Source: Stemphylium vesicarium (taxonomy: Eukaryota > Ascomycota > Dothideomycetes > Pleosporales > Pleosporaceae). From it: 64,000 bases of DNA. How positions within the stretch are numbered: the first letter of the stretch is position 1; each line of letters starts with the position of its first letter. Of the stretch, positions 22,635 through 33,654 are shown one piece after another. The notes beneath the pieces were generated by a model. The model had not been told where the DNA came from. It saw only the letters and a program-made list of their open reading frames with translations, and ran no database searches. Location: contig QXCR01000073.1 of NCBI GenBank assembly GCA_004380135.1, positions 86,858 through 150,857 on the forward strand. Direction: 5' to 3'. A program made the translations under genes and the position numbers.

Positions 22635-25175
22635 CTAATCCTGCACCCTTCCTTTACCCTTTTTCAGGCTTTCAAACTCTTTGATGAGCTCTCTGACATT
22701 GAAGTCGGCCTCTGACTTTCCTCCCAGCCATTCGCTCTCCACCAATTTAGATGCCCTGATACGCTTCCGCGTACCACTCTTGGCCAAATACTTCAGGCTC
22801 TTCACAATGCCGTCTCCAGGGTATGCCACAATACCCAGCGTTGCAGCACTGGTCTTGGTCAAAAGGCCAGCTATACCCTTTCCGAATCCCTTGGCGTATC
22901 CAATCCCACCCTCTTTCTTGCCACCTTCGTAGGTTTGGCGGAAAGGGTCTGATAGGCCATCTGCCATACCATAGACGAAGTTCTTACCACCAACCTGGAG
23001 GCCTGAAAGGGCTCCAGTAACCTTGCCGTGGTCTTTGACTTCCTCGCCATAGAGTTTAGGAACGTTGCGGAAGCCCTCTGTGGTGGCAAGCGGCAGGTCT
23101 ACGATGACGCCTTTATAGAATGCGCCGACAAACTTGCCAAAGCCTTTCGACACATCGCCAGCCATGCGACCCGCAGACGGTCCATCGCCGTGCTTCTTGG
23201 ACGATGTCGACGACGAAGAAGAGGCAATCCCAGGCTTGGGCCCAGTAAAGGGATCTATGACCATACCCTTTGCCGCAAGGCCCATGTCGCCTACGATACC
23301 GACGCAAGCGGAAGTCGTGCTTGTCACAGGGTCCCAGCGGGGGTTTGTGATGAAGATAGGATACGTTTCGTGGTTTTCCAGATCCGATGGGACAAGTATG
23401 CCATTCTCGATCAGAATCTGAGCGGCGATTTTTGAGAGGCGGATTGAGTCCTTTTTTGTTTTCCAAGAGGCTGCCATAGTTGGAATGAGTGCGCATCGCA
23501 TTGTTTCCATGGGCAGATTGGCGTGGAATGATAGCACAGCTGCTTCAACACCACTCTCGCTCGCCATCTGCGAGGAGAGTCCTCGGGCAGCGTGCTTGGC
23601 TTCGCGCGTAAGACAAAAGTGAATAGCTTGCGTCAAGTTCTCTGTTGTAAGGAGCTTGTGATGAATCGGTTGTGGCCCTGCTCCTGCGGCTGCAATCATC
23701 TCGCCCCAGAACGGCTGGTCTCCAAAGAAGGGTATCACGAGGGTAGGACAAGCATTACGGAGTCCACATGCAGCTGTTCCTGCTCCGCCATGATGTACTA
23801 CAGCTGCGACGTGTTGAAAGAGCCATTCGTGGGGGCAATCTCCGATGAACAGGACGTCTTTGTTGTCGTTTGGCTGATCGGCACCAAGATTACTCCATCC
23901 CCTGGAGATGATTGCCCGGACGCCTAGTTGTTGCACAGCTTCTAAAATGTTGGCTGTCATCTTCGCGGGATCCTCCAGCACAATACTGCCGAAGCCGATA
24001 TACACCGGCGGTAGGCCATTGCGCAGGAATCGGTCGATCTCATCAGGCGGGGTGTATGGCGTCGGCTCCCGGAAAAAGAAACCACACACGTCGATGTGCG
24101 ACGGCCAGTCCGCTGGCTTCGGCACCAATGCTGGCGACCAACAATATGTGAACGGGACTTTGAGCGCAGAGGCAAGGACGGGCCCAACTGATATAGGTAC
24201 GGCTTCCAAGTCCAGGGCGCGTCGGAAGTCATTGATGACATCGCCCAGTCCCTGCCAAGTGAGGAATTCGACGATCCCGTACGAGGCGTAGTTGATCAGT
24301 GCTGGACTAATCACCCCACCTTTGAAGCTCGCCAGTGGGTGAGGGAAAGCTCGTGTACTGCTCCAGGGCATGGTAAACATCAAATGAAGCGGAATTCCAA
24401 GCGCTTGCGCGCAGTGCACATGTGCAAAACTAGGCGGGTTGGCGATGATCGCGTCGGCTACGAATGGTCGCTGTGACTGCAGGTCGGGTTCGACGCATGA
24501 ACGCCAGCAACCGTAAAGCATCTCTGTGATCATTTCTCTTTTGCTCTGGATATCGCCTTCTCGAAGGCTCTTCATCGATGGTATCAAACCAGGGTTCTTG
24601 ACCATATATGCCACTAGTATACGTTAGCATCCTGCTGTCACTGGGCTTGAGCATGATGACGTACTGAGCTCTTTCGGATCGCCGCCAATCGGATAGAATT
24701 CCAAGTTGGATTCATGGACAAAGCTCTCGAAGGTATTGTGAGTTGCTATTCGGACGCGATGACCATGTCTTTGCAGCTCCTGACCCAGAGCGATGAAGGG
24801 CTGCACATCACCACGACTGCCCACGACTTGAATGACGATATTCAGGTGGATAGTCCATAGATTAGTAAAGGTATGTCTGCGACTCAATTCTGGCTCTTCT
24901 TTGTCGTGCTTTGGAACGAGTTTGACGAGTGTTTTGGTGAGTCGCGAGTTGAGGTCGATTTCGATACGACCGTCGTCTGCTCGACGTCAGCGTAATGAAG
25001 CATCACAGATCCAACTTGACCCACTAGTCGCTTTGGTATCCCCGGGCTGAGGTATTGATCCTGTCAATTCTTCCGCGGTATAAGGTGGTGGTGCTTCTTC
25101 ATCGTGTACGTCATTGTCGTATTCGTATGCCACCGGTATCGGTGCCTGGGTGCTATCTGGCCTTGGTCTCGTCAT
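22635..25175 (-). CDS. UDP-sugar sterol glucosyltransferase-like protein (GT1/GT28 family)
   Basis: Three exons (25025-25175, 24665-24976, 22635-24613) join in phase to 813 residues. The first donor is GTGGGT. The N-terminal part is acidic and Pro-rich. The GT fold starts near residue 97 with NIVIQVVGSRGDVQPF, the start motif of sterol 3-beta-glucosyltransferases. VHHGGAGTAA (residues about 417-426) followed by PTLVIPFFGDQPFWG is the nucleotide-sugar binding signature. Enzymes of this family move glucose from UDP-glucose to sterol hydroxyls at membranes. It lacks the GRAM and PH domains of yeast Atg26/Ugt51. The C-terminal ~200 residues form a Gly-rich region (VGGKNFVYGMADGLSDPF) resembling the Vps13/Atg2-type C-terminal repeats fused to these enzymes in many filamentous fungi. 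An in-frame Met at 25190 is an alternative start. Confidence 0.88.
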
Positions 25176-25536
25176 TTTTAGCGATTGCAAGAGAAAGGAA
25201 GAAAAGATGTCTGCGATTTAATGAACTGCGGCGCGCCCAACCTTTAGTACATCAAGTGGTCTCACTAAAAACTTAGATCGATACGGCAAGAGAATAGGAA
25301 TACGAAATACGTGAGATTGGTTAGTGTCGTCGGGTCCTTCCGTTGGTCTAGCCCAACCGATAAGCTAGCGTGACAAAAATGTGTCAGTGATCGGCCCGCC
25401 GAACAGAAACTAAACCGAGAGCTGAGAAGCAAGCCAGCGCAAAACACCACATGCGTATTTCGTACAAGCGCCGCCCTAAAATGCGAGGATTGCCGGTCTG
25501 CCGTTTGAGCCCGTTGAAACGGCTCCTTGCACCGCC

Positions 25537-26568
25537 TCAATCCTGACCTTCAGCCTCCTCTACCTGCGCAATGGCCCACCATCCTCGTACAATGCTCCTT
25601 TCTGCAGCCATACCTGTCAATGGCTTCCTCCCCATCTCAAACTGGTGACGCTTTAGTTCGTTTACAACAACCGCTAGTTTTCGCAACCACAGATCCGACG
25701 GCGAGCCCTCAAAATGTGGGCCAATGTTCTCTTGTGCCAGCTTTCTTGCGAGATCAGTTTTTTGCTCTCTTAACCAGGGGCTTGTCAAGTTGTTGCGCGC
25801 AAGAGTCTGCGAGACCAACATTGTAAAGCAATGTAACAGCGCAAAGAGCTGGGTGTTTTCGAGGTCCGCGGCGTCCTCAAGGTCCTCCCATTGGATGAGG
25901 GGTTTACCAACACCAAGGCAGCGATTTCCTTCCCACAAAAGGACGTTTATAGGGAGACTCGTTTTCCTTCTGATAGCGTGGTGGGTATCCCAGAGCAGGA
26001 AGCAGAGACGGATGAGTGGGAACGCCATGGGCTCAGGATCGCTCGCACGCGATGCGACGATGGCGTCATGGAACGGCGAAAAGTAATTTCCAGCGCTTGC
26101 CGCATCTTGCAAAGCTTTCTGGAGAATGTTGTCACCATCGCTTGTGTAGCACTTGTTGAAAAACTGCATGTGGTCCTTGCGATCGACATCTAGTTCTGTC
26201 TCTGCAACGCTGTCGCGCAGTTGTTCAATGAAGGTGTTGAGTTCGGTCCGACGATCGGGCAAAGCGTTGCCAATGTCGCTCAATATCGACATCGCTTTTT
26301 GCTCGCTATCGACGTGCGTGATACGTACTTCGCATTCCGGACATTCAGCGCTTGATTGACTGATGCCAGGCACATCAGACCAAGTGTTCTTCAAGTCGAC
26401 GTCGCCACCATTCAGGATGACGGACAGACATTGGTAGCCAAAGATGTGACCACAAGCTCGTATCGCAGCTGGCGCATGATCCGTAGAGAAGGGCCTGTCA
26501 CACAGGAAGCAGAACGTAGCGACCTGGAGATAGCTGCTAACATCTCCGGTCATGTCGCTTCGACCCAA
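25537..26568 (-). CDS. RING-like zinc-finger protein, degenerate RING, otherwise unknown
   Basis: This single-exon gene gives 343 residues (or 338 from the second Met). Near the N-terminus, C20-x2-C23, C39-G-H41, C47 and C76-x2-C79 follow the RING order. The fifth zinc ligand (expected two residues after the His pair) is Gly, so the finger is incomplete by classical rules, as in several fungal RING-like proteins. The remainder is helical with no named domain. Classical RING proteins are ubiquitin ligases. Whether this one keeps ligase activity cannot be told. It lies downstream of no obvious partner. Confidence 0.7.
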   Translation of the reverse strand: MGRSDMTGDVSSYLQVATFCFLCDRPFSTDHAPAAIRACGHIFGYQCLSVILNGGDVDLKNTWSDVPGISQSSAECPECEVRITHVDSEQKAMSILSDIGNALPDRRTELNTFIEQLRDSVAETELDVDRKDHMQFFNKCYTSDGDNILQKALQDAASAGNYFSPFHDAIVASRASDPEPMAFPLIRLCFLLWDTHHAIRRKTSLPINVLLWEGNRCLGVGKPLIQWEDLEDAADLENTQLFALLHCFTMLVSQTLARNNLTSPWLREQKTDLARKLAQENIGPHFEGSPSDLWLRKLAVVVNELKRHQFEMGRKPLTGMAAERSIVRGWWAIAQVEEAEGQD

Positions 26569-28150
26569 TCCAACGTTGAAGATTTCGGGTAAGCAGGTGC
26601 AAATGATCTACTTGAGGGCAGTCGTGAGAGCAAGTGTATTAACAATGTTGTGAATGATGTCGGACTGCCAAGCTTTGAGGTGAGAATCGTAGAAGCAAGT
26701 CGTGGCAAGTTTCTCAAACGCATCCGATTAGTCAGCTAGACGTGCAAAACTCACAAATTTTGTTGGGAAGTCTTCGCGCATCGCTGTTCGCTGTCTGTTA
26801 CAAGTAGCCTAGGTCTCGATTTCAGGCCATAACCTCCAATGATTCTCGCTTTAAGCGTAGTTCTCATGGCAAAGAAAACACTGCGTTGGCAAGTGCAGAA
26901 GGTGCATGGGCTTGTTCTCGCCTATTAGCGACACGAACATCAGAACTAGGGAACAAAAAAAAGAGGATGTTGCTGCAGTATATATTGACGGCGAGTATGT
27001 GATAGAATGCTACAAGAGACTAAAGACCGATAGTCTTGCGGCAGGATCTGGCCGCCGAACGAGGGAAAGAACGACACGGATCTAGGGGTTGATGTTTCAA
27101 CAAAAATTGTTTCCCAGCTTGGCATGCGTGGGCGCCAAAATGCCGCGGAGGTCTTGACTCAGGTTTGTGGCTAAGAAAAAGGGCTAGGGATGCACTCTGG
27201 AACGAATTCTTGTAGCTGTATAGTATTCATTCTGCGTCAGATTTCAGACACGACACTTCAATAATATGGGCTACGAATAAGCTTCGCAGCAGAGTTCTGG
27301 CAGCTGTCTCCACAGAATTAGCGTTGCGCTAGATTACGTCAGGTAACCAAAGCGCCCAAGTGCCCGTCACCTAGTGTCACCAACCCTCTTTTCCCCACAC
27401 AACCCACCCCGGAGCATTCTTTGCCATGGCTAGAATCTCAAGCATCGGCGCACAAGTATTATTCCATCCAGTCTTCGTCCCAGGACTCATGCAAAGACAC
27501 GCTGACCTCGTGTTTCTTTCCCTCGCGCGTGCGCGCGATCTGCTACCGCACAAGTTTCTCCTATTGGTGGTCTTTCTCACGACACACAGCCAAGGCTTTC
27601 TACGCGTCGTAGTCAAACAGTGGCGCCAATTCGTATATTGCATTTCCTCTTAAGGATGTTCGGAAACAACATTGCAATCCTTCCGCACTGATGCCCTCGT
27701 AGAGAGCCGTCGGCTTTTGGCAATGTACCCAAGACATGTACCCCAGATTGGCATGCACATCGGGGCCTTATAGAGTTTTACTCAGGTGATAGCTCACAAG
27801 ACTGCCGTACCACGATGCCGCTTGGTGGATATTGGAAGTCGGTGTGAAGCCTCGTTCTAGCCAAGAGTGCAGTCCTATATTCGCGGAGAAATTCTGCATG
27901 GAGTGGCCAAGAGTTTGGATGGCCGACTCGTAGTATTAAGGGCGGCTGCTACGGCGATCATGCACTCCACAGATCTCGGCAGCCCAGTACTACAGTATAA
28001 AGATCTATACATTCCCATCGACTACTATAATCTTCGGCATCTTCGTTCCTCACTTCCAGAGTCGATCTCTGTTCATTCTTTCATCCTTTTATTACTCTTT
28101 CCGTTACCATCAAGCTCTCCTTCTCATCACAACTTTTACTCGATATCAAG
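26569..28150. other. Intergenic with pectate lyase promoter at its right end
   Basis: This is 1.6 kb between two divergent genes. Frames around 27377-27653 exist on both strands at once and have no domain, so I discount them. The right end holds the promoter and leader of the pectate lyase, including a TATA box. Confidence 0.4.
27996..28001 (+). promoter_or_regulatory. TATA box of the pectate lyase gene
   Basis: TATAAA sits 150 bp upstream of the ATG at 28151, followed by a C/T-rich leader (tcattctttcatcc and further pyrimidine blocks). The spacing fits a strongly inducible fungal promoter. Confidence 0.55.
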
Positions 28151-29162
28151 ATGCGTTTCTTCGAAGTTGTCACTGCGGCTTTGACCGCTGCCTCTACCAC
28201 CTACGGCGCTCCTATGGAAAAGCGCGCTGCCGCTGTTGATGAGCTCGTTGGCTTCGCCGCAGGCACAACCGGAGGAGGAAGCGGGACTGGTACCACGGTA
28301 ACCTCCTGCGACGAGTTGACTGCTGCGGCCAAGGTCGGTGGTGTCATCAAGATCAACGGTATGCTCACCGGCTGCGGTGTCATCCGCTTCGATGTCCCCG
28401 GCACATCTATCCTAGGTGTAGGCAAGGGCTCCGGTCTCACCGATGGAGGTATCCGCCTGTACAAGACCTCCAACGTCATCGTTCGCAACCTGAAGCTCTA
28501 CCGTGCACCCAAGGGCAAGGACCTTATCGACATTGAGGCCTCAACCAACGTGTGGATCGACCACAACGACTTCTCAAGCGTCGGTATCACCGGCAACAAG
28601 GACACTTACGACGGTCTTTTGGACGCAAAGTCCGGATCCGACTTCATGACCTTCTCCTGGAACAAGTTCCACGACCACGTAAGTCGAGTACTTCCTCATA
28701 TTACAGAAAGAAAGAAAATGCTAACACCCCCACCAGTGGAAGGGCTCCCTCGTCGGCCACTCCGACAACAACGCCTCCAAGGACAAAGGCAAACTCCACG
28801 TGACCTACCATCACAATTCCTTCGTCGGCGTAAACTCGCGTCTTCCCTCAATCCGCTTCGGTACCGGCCACATCTACAGCTCGTGCTACGACGGCGGCAT
28901 CTCCGGCATCAATTCACGCATGGGCGCCCAGGTCCTCGTCGAGGCAAACTCCTTCACCAATGTCGACAAGGCCGTCGTTACTAACCTCGACTCCGACGAG
29001 GAGGGCTTCGCTGTCGAGAAGGACAATGTTTTTACCAACAGCCCTACGCAGATTACCCAGCAGGGTTCTTTTGCGCCTGACTACAAGTACACTGTTGATC
29101 CTGCTGCGAGCGTTTGCGGTATCGTGGAGAAGAGCGCTGGTGTTGGTGTTGTTACCTTTTAG
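28151..29162 (+). CDS. Secreted pectate lyase, polysaccharide lyase family 1
   Basis: Exons 28151-28678 and 28737-29162 join over a 58-bp GTAAGT...CAG intron in phase 0 to give 317 residues. A signal peptide (MRFFEVVTAALTAASTTYG) and a probable KR propeptide site (APMEKR) open the protein. PL1 landmarks are VWIDHNDFSS and YDGLLDAKSGSDFMT (calcium-binding Asp residues), WNKFHDHWKGSLVGHSDN spanning the splice site, VTYHHNSF, and SRLPSIRFGTGHIYS with the catalytic-type Arg. Such enzymes cut de-esterified homogalacturonan by beta-elimination in the presence of Ca2+. They are exported to degrade plant middle lamella. There is no carbohydrate-binding module. The gene appears intact and is the clearest plant-interaction gene here. 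Confidence 0.95.
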
Positions 29163-29663
29163 GTTGTTGACATCCAAGATCGGTGGTCTGGGGTATGGTT
29201 GAGATTGAACGATGCTCAGCGGGGTGTTAGCTTAGAGTGTGAGTGATTGTTGGGATGGATTCGAGCTGCTTTGATCTTTTGTACATACAACCTTCTTCTT
29301 GAATATACTTTTGCACACTTTCTAATGCTGGAGACGCCATCCTACTGACATGGCATGCATGTAACTACTCCGTCGTAAGCAGGTTGGACTCAACAAGGTT
29401 CGAAGCGCATGAACTAGTTGTGAAGGGGAGCAGCCAGATGACTTCATCAGCATAAAGCAGTGAACGAACAGCGGACCAAAATAGAAAATTGTACGGGTGT
29501 GCTCGTATCATGATCAATTGAAGTATCGTACGTTCAGGTATTCTTGACTTTCTTCTCTTCCCCTCCATCCTCTTTTCTTCTCAACGATAGCTCTATGTCA
29601 ACGTAGCATCTCGTGCCGCCCGCACCTCTCTTCACCGAGACCAAACATCTCTCATTCTCGTCT
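29163..29663. other. Intergenic, convergent 3' ends
   Basis: Both neighbours end into this 500-bp gap, which should contain their 3' untranslated regions. I see no other feature. Confidence 0.4.
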
Positions 29664-30167
29664 TTACTCCGCGAAGATCCAAACAACACTCATAAGCAAA
29701 CTGATCACACCCACAATAATCAAGACCTCGGGACCAGCGTAGATTCCCACCGGTAACCCCTCTGTAGTAAACTGCGCAACAACGCCCATGGTAAAGTTCT
29801 TCTCAGCTCCCGCTAGCGCGATCTCAGTCCAGTTTCCACAGCGGTCATTAAGGGTCTTATCCGCGGTAAGCGGGGGTAGTTTGGCAATCGCAGCATCCAT
29901 CATGCGAGCACTGGTCAGGGTACCCACATTGGCCTTTTGCATCACGACCGTTCGGTAGCTGCCGTTTGCGCCAACAGTCGACATATTTGCCGTACGTTCG
30001 TAGTCGAGGCAGAGATCCTGCTGTGATGGGGTGGCGGAGACTTGACGGACTTCTAGTTCAGTGTTGAGGCGGCCTGGAACGGCTACATTTTTGGCGGATG
30101 GGCTAGCAGCCGCTAGTTGGAAGATAGAGAGGAGGAGGAGAAGCGATGTGAATAGTGAGTTGTACAT
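29664..30167 (-). CDS. Small secreted protein with hydrophobic C-terminus, unknown function
   Basis: This single exon gives 167 residues. A clear signal peptide (MYNSLFTSLLLLLSIFQLAAAS) opens it. The mature part has two cysteines (DLCLDYE and NDRCGNWTE) and several N-glycosylation sites (NMS, NGS, NWT, NFT). The last ~28 residues (GPEVLIIVGVISLLMSVVWIF) form one hydrophobic helix ending two residues before the stop. That could be a single transmembrane segment, or part of a GPI signal. No domain is recognised. It is probably a membrane-tethered cell-surface protein. Its neighbour, convergent on it, is the pectate lyase. Confidence 0.65.
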   Translation of the reverse strand: MYNSLFTSLLLLLSIFQLAAASPSAKNVAVPGRLNTELEVRQVSATPSQQDLCLDYERTANMSTVGANGSYRTVVMQKANVGTLTSARMMDAAIAKLPPLTADKTLNDRCGNWTEIALAGAEKNFTMGVVAQFTTEGLPVGIYAGPEVLIIVGVISLLMSVVWIFAE

Positions 30168-31086
30168 CTTGACGAAGCTATCTCGTTGGATCTCCTTGTT
30201 ACGGTTGGGAATGGCTGACCGTGATGCTATTGGATATAGGTGGGTAGTAAAGACTGAACGAATGGAAACAAGGTATTATGGAAAAGATAGTAAATCGCGA
30301 ATTCGGTGACCGGCACGTCCTGGTAGAATAGAATGGAAATAAAACTCCGGAAAGAAAATGAAAAAAGGAAGGACGCTTTGGTGAAGTTCTGGTACCACTG
30401 CCTGAGGTATACCAAGAAACGCGACAAGGGAGAAGCGAGAAGGAAGGGAAAGAAATCAGGCCACTCCGACGTGATATATGAGGCTGCAAAAGCTATGATG
30501 GCTGATTGTTCTTACGGCACTGCGACGTAGAGCGCCGGATGTTGGGGTGTGCATGAGGCTCTATGTGTGTCAGGTTTGTTCGGAGCCTCTCTGTTAAGCG
30601 CCCCTGCTTAGGCGCTAGGTGGGTTGCTAGATGACGTGGAATACTTATTTAGAGTGCCGCCCTGTTATGATCATATTTAAATGATTGCCAATCATTTTCT
30701 GTGATGCCCATCAGGCCCGCTCAGCTGGTCGTGTCGCCGTGGCTGTGGAGATGAGGTGTGGCGCGATGATGAGGGATGGTTGGAAGGGCGGTTTTGGGTG
30801 CGGGAAGATCGATATCCGCGCACTGGCGTGTCATGCAAGCAGGGGTTTAAGCGAGGAGCTTCAGCACCCCAGCATCCCCTTCTCCTTTTGGTGCCTTCCT
30901 GTCAAAAATGTGACAGCCGCTGTCGGGTTGCAGACCTAACGTTTACCACTCTGAGTGCGCATGCCTCTTTACAGCTTCCACTGGGCAAGTTTGCCGTCAT
31001 GCAGATACGGGCTTACTTTGAAAGTCCACCGAACACCCGGTTATAGCGACTGGAAGCAAGGGCTTCGCATCTTTGCCTAGTTTCGC
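30168..31086. other. Intergenic
   Basis: This is 0.9 kb containing the promoter of the small secreted gene on the left and the 3' end of the Zn2Cys6 gene on the right. I see no coding signal. Confidence 0.4.
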
Positions 31087-33395
31087 TCATAGCATGAACC
31101 CGTCGAAGCTTCCAATACCGCCGAGGTCAAACGTTTCCGCCATGAGCGTGTCCCAATCCTCCATAGGCTCCGACAGAAACGCAAAGTCAAAACTTCCGCT
31201 ACCGCTTCGCCCTTCTTCAGAAGGACCGGTAGGTCGTTCTTTGGCGCTTGCCGCGGCTTCTAATATTGGTATACATATGTCGACGGCTTGTTCCGAAGCT
31301 TCTAATAACAGTGCAGGTAAGTCCGCTTGGCTGACCTGACGTTTCGTCCCGTCAATCCACGCTTCTAGGAGGCGCAATAGAAGGTAGCCTTTGACGCCGG
31401 TTTCGCCGGCTTGAATGCAGCGTAGATACCAAATCGAGGCATCTTCAACCACGGAGCTGAGGGGGCCTGACATCAAATCCACATCATCTTGTTCGTCTTG
31501 CAGTCGCATGCGCCACTCTGCAACTAGGAATGTGGCCGCGTGGAAAGCGTACGCTCGGAAGAAGCCAGCTGTGCAACGGGACATGCGAGATATATCCGTG
31601 CCTTCTGCAGGGAAGAGACCGGCGTCAGAGGTTGGACATGCAAGGGTCCAGATCTTGAGGGACGACTCTATTGTCGCCTTCCGTGAATAAGCGTACATGG
31701 GATCGTTGAGCGCAGAAGCGAAAAAGGGAAGGTGAAGACTAGTAATGTAGCGCTGCATTACAAATTCACTTACCTGCAATGCGAAGGGCGATGGCGACGA
31801 AGACGCGCCAATGGTAAAGGCTTGCAGTGTGCGGCGCAAAGTCTTGTACGCGACTCTTAGCTCCGAATCGATACGCAGCGTTTCTTCGTACGTCCCACTC
31901 GAAGCAAGACCATTTAGAAACTCAAGTATGGTGAGCCGAATAGATAGCGTCTTTCGAAGGACGATCGCCACCGACGATGACGTAAACACATCATCCGGTC
32001 TTGCGATAGCATCTGGCTCCAACAATTGTTCGTCATCGAGATTTCCCGGAGGCGCAGTATTAAAGGCACCCAAAGAGACACACGGCGGCCCGCCTGACAA
32101 CATACTCATCTGCAGCGACAACTCGAGGATAGTATTCCAAATCCTACGGCGCATTTCCGCTTCCAAAAGTGTCATCTGAGGAAGCTGAGAAGGATCCTTG
32201 TGAAGACCGATGTAAATTGCTGTTCGATATACTGCGCCGACTGATATCCAAACGAGCTCAGAGCCCACGTCGACCAGTTCGCGTGCGAGGAGTAGGAGGA
32301 TACTAATCTGCAGATACTGGATACCGAGCCGTGACTTGAACGTCGGTGAGGAGAGCCAGGTTTGTGCTTCGTATACCCAGCGTATTGCGTCGGCTCGCAT
32401 GGACATGTTATCGTCGTATACCGTTGCGCCGATTGCTAGGATCAGTTTCAACATTATCAAGAATCCCGTGTTAGGCGCAGCGTCGTTGTCCCATATACTC
32501 TCGTAGGTTGACTGGAAGCTAGGAACATGTAAAACCCGGTAAATTGCTTCCATGGTACGCAAATACCCACCAATAAGCTGGTCGCAAATTGGTTTTGGTG
32601 GCAAGTCTTTTGTTGGTGGAGTAGGCCAAGCTGGAGAGCGGTGTGCTTTGATACTCCTGGCCAGTATCTTGGCTCGCTGTATGTTGGTGACAAGGTTCGA
32701 AGATCCGCTGAGGAGGTATGGTTCAATGGCCTGGATCATTTCACGAAACTACACAACATCGTTAGTTGCGTATATTGGCTGAGTTCGGAGGGGGGCCTGC
32801 CATTATGAACCCATTCATCCAGTGGGTTTGACCAAACACACGATTCTTGTGCGCAACCCCGCGAGAAATGGTTGCGCCTCCGAGCATCCGACTATCTTCG
32901 AGAACGTCCACAGTGCAAGCGATAGTACTAATTGTCTGCACCGTGTGTGTCGATGTCGGGGTAGCAGCTGTTGGAGAGGCCGAACTGGCGGTACTGGTAG
33001 CTCGAGACAACTTATCTTCAAGCTCATTGATACGAGCGCGCAGGCTGTCCAGTTCGAAAGCAGAGCGGTTACTATGAGTATTATTAGGCGTTGCGAAGGC
33101 TAGCCCCGGCTCAGTATTAGTGGTCAAGGGCGCGCCTAATCCCTCTCGCCGCGGTTGAATGGGTGCAGGAGGTTTTGCGCCTAGCCTCTGATCTGGAAGA
33201 ACATCTGTCTCGTATACACACGATCCTATCTTTGACCTAATACAATTCTCACATGGCGTCTCTCGATTGCATCGTATCTTTCTTTTCCGGCAGAGGGCGC
33301 AAGAGCTAGATAAGGTTAGCGCCGGGTATGTCAAGGTCGGGGATAAGAGCGACTTACACCGCGGGTCTCTTGCGTCTGCGAACCGGATCAGCCAT
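31087..33395 (-). CDS. Zn(II)2Cys6 transcription factor with fungal-specific middle homology domain
   Basis: Exons 33358-33395, 32801-33305 and 31087-32748 join in phase to 734 residues. The zinc cluster straddles intron 1 and reads CALCRKRKIRCNRETPCENC, followed by Cys in GSCVYE. A helical linker (LRARINELEDKLSRAT) follows for dimerisation. From about residue 160 (FGQTHWMNGF) the fungal-specific transcription factor domain (PF04082) runs to the end, with AMRRRIWNTILELSLQ-type helices. The second intron joins only in phase if its donor is GC (ATG|GCAGGC) rather than GT, with a CTAAC branch site before the TAG acceptor. The gene is divergent from a monocarboxylate-type transporter, with starts about 260 bp apart, which suggests that it regulates that transporter. 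Confidence 0.88.
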
Positions 33396-33654
33396 GCTAG
33401 TGGCAACAGTAAATGAAAGTGATTTGGAGTGCAGAGTAGGTGTCGCAAAGGTGGTGAGAAGAGACGGAGCCGATTGTAGAGGCGAAGCGGGGATGAGTAT
33501 TCGATCGGTCCTGCCTGCGCTTCCAGAAAGTCGGAGATACTGGCCAATAATATTGCGACAGACTCTCTTATCCCCGACCGACCGCGAGCAAGTCTGCTTG
33601 CCTGATGACGATATGGAGAAAAGGATATTGCGCATAAATACTGTCGTAGAACAG
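33396..33654. promoter_or_regulatory. Shared promoter, Zn2Cys6 regulator / MFS transporter
   Basis: Roughly 260 bp separate the regulator's start from the proposed start of the divergent transporter. Compact spacing of this kind is common for a pathway regulator and its transporter. I cannot assign a binding site by eye. Confidence 0.4.

Noticed and set aside
17804..26568. A secondary-metabolite biosynthetic cluster
   Set aside because: An exporter, a Zn2Cys6 factor and a glycosyltransferase are present, but no polyketide, peptide or terpene backbone enzyme is within the window.
27377..27653. A small gene in the pectate lyase upstream region
   Set aside because: The same bases are open on both strands and neither product shows a signal peptide, domain or coding bias.
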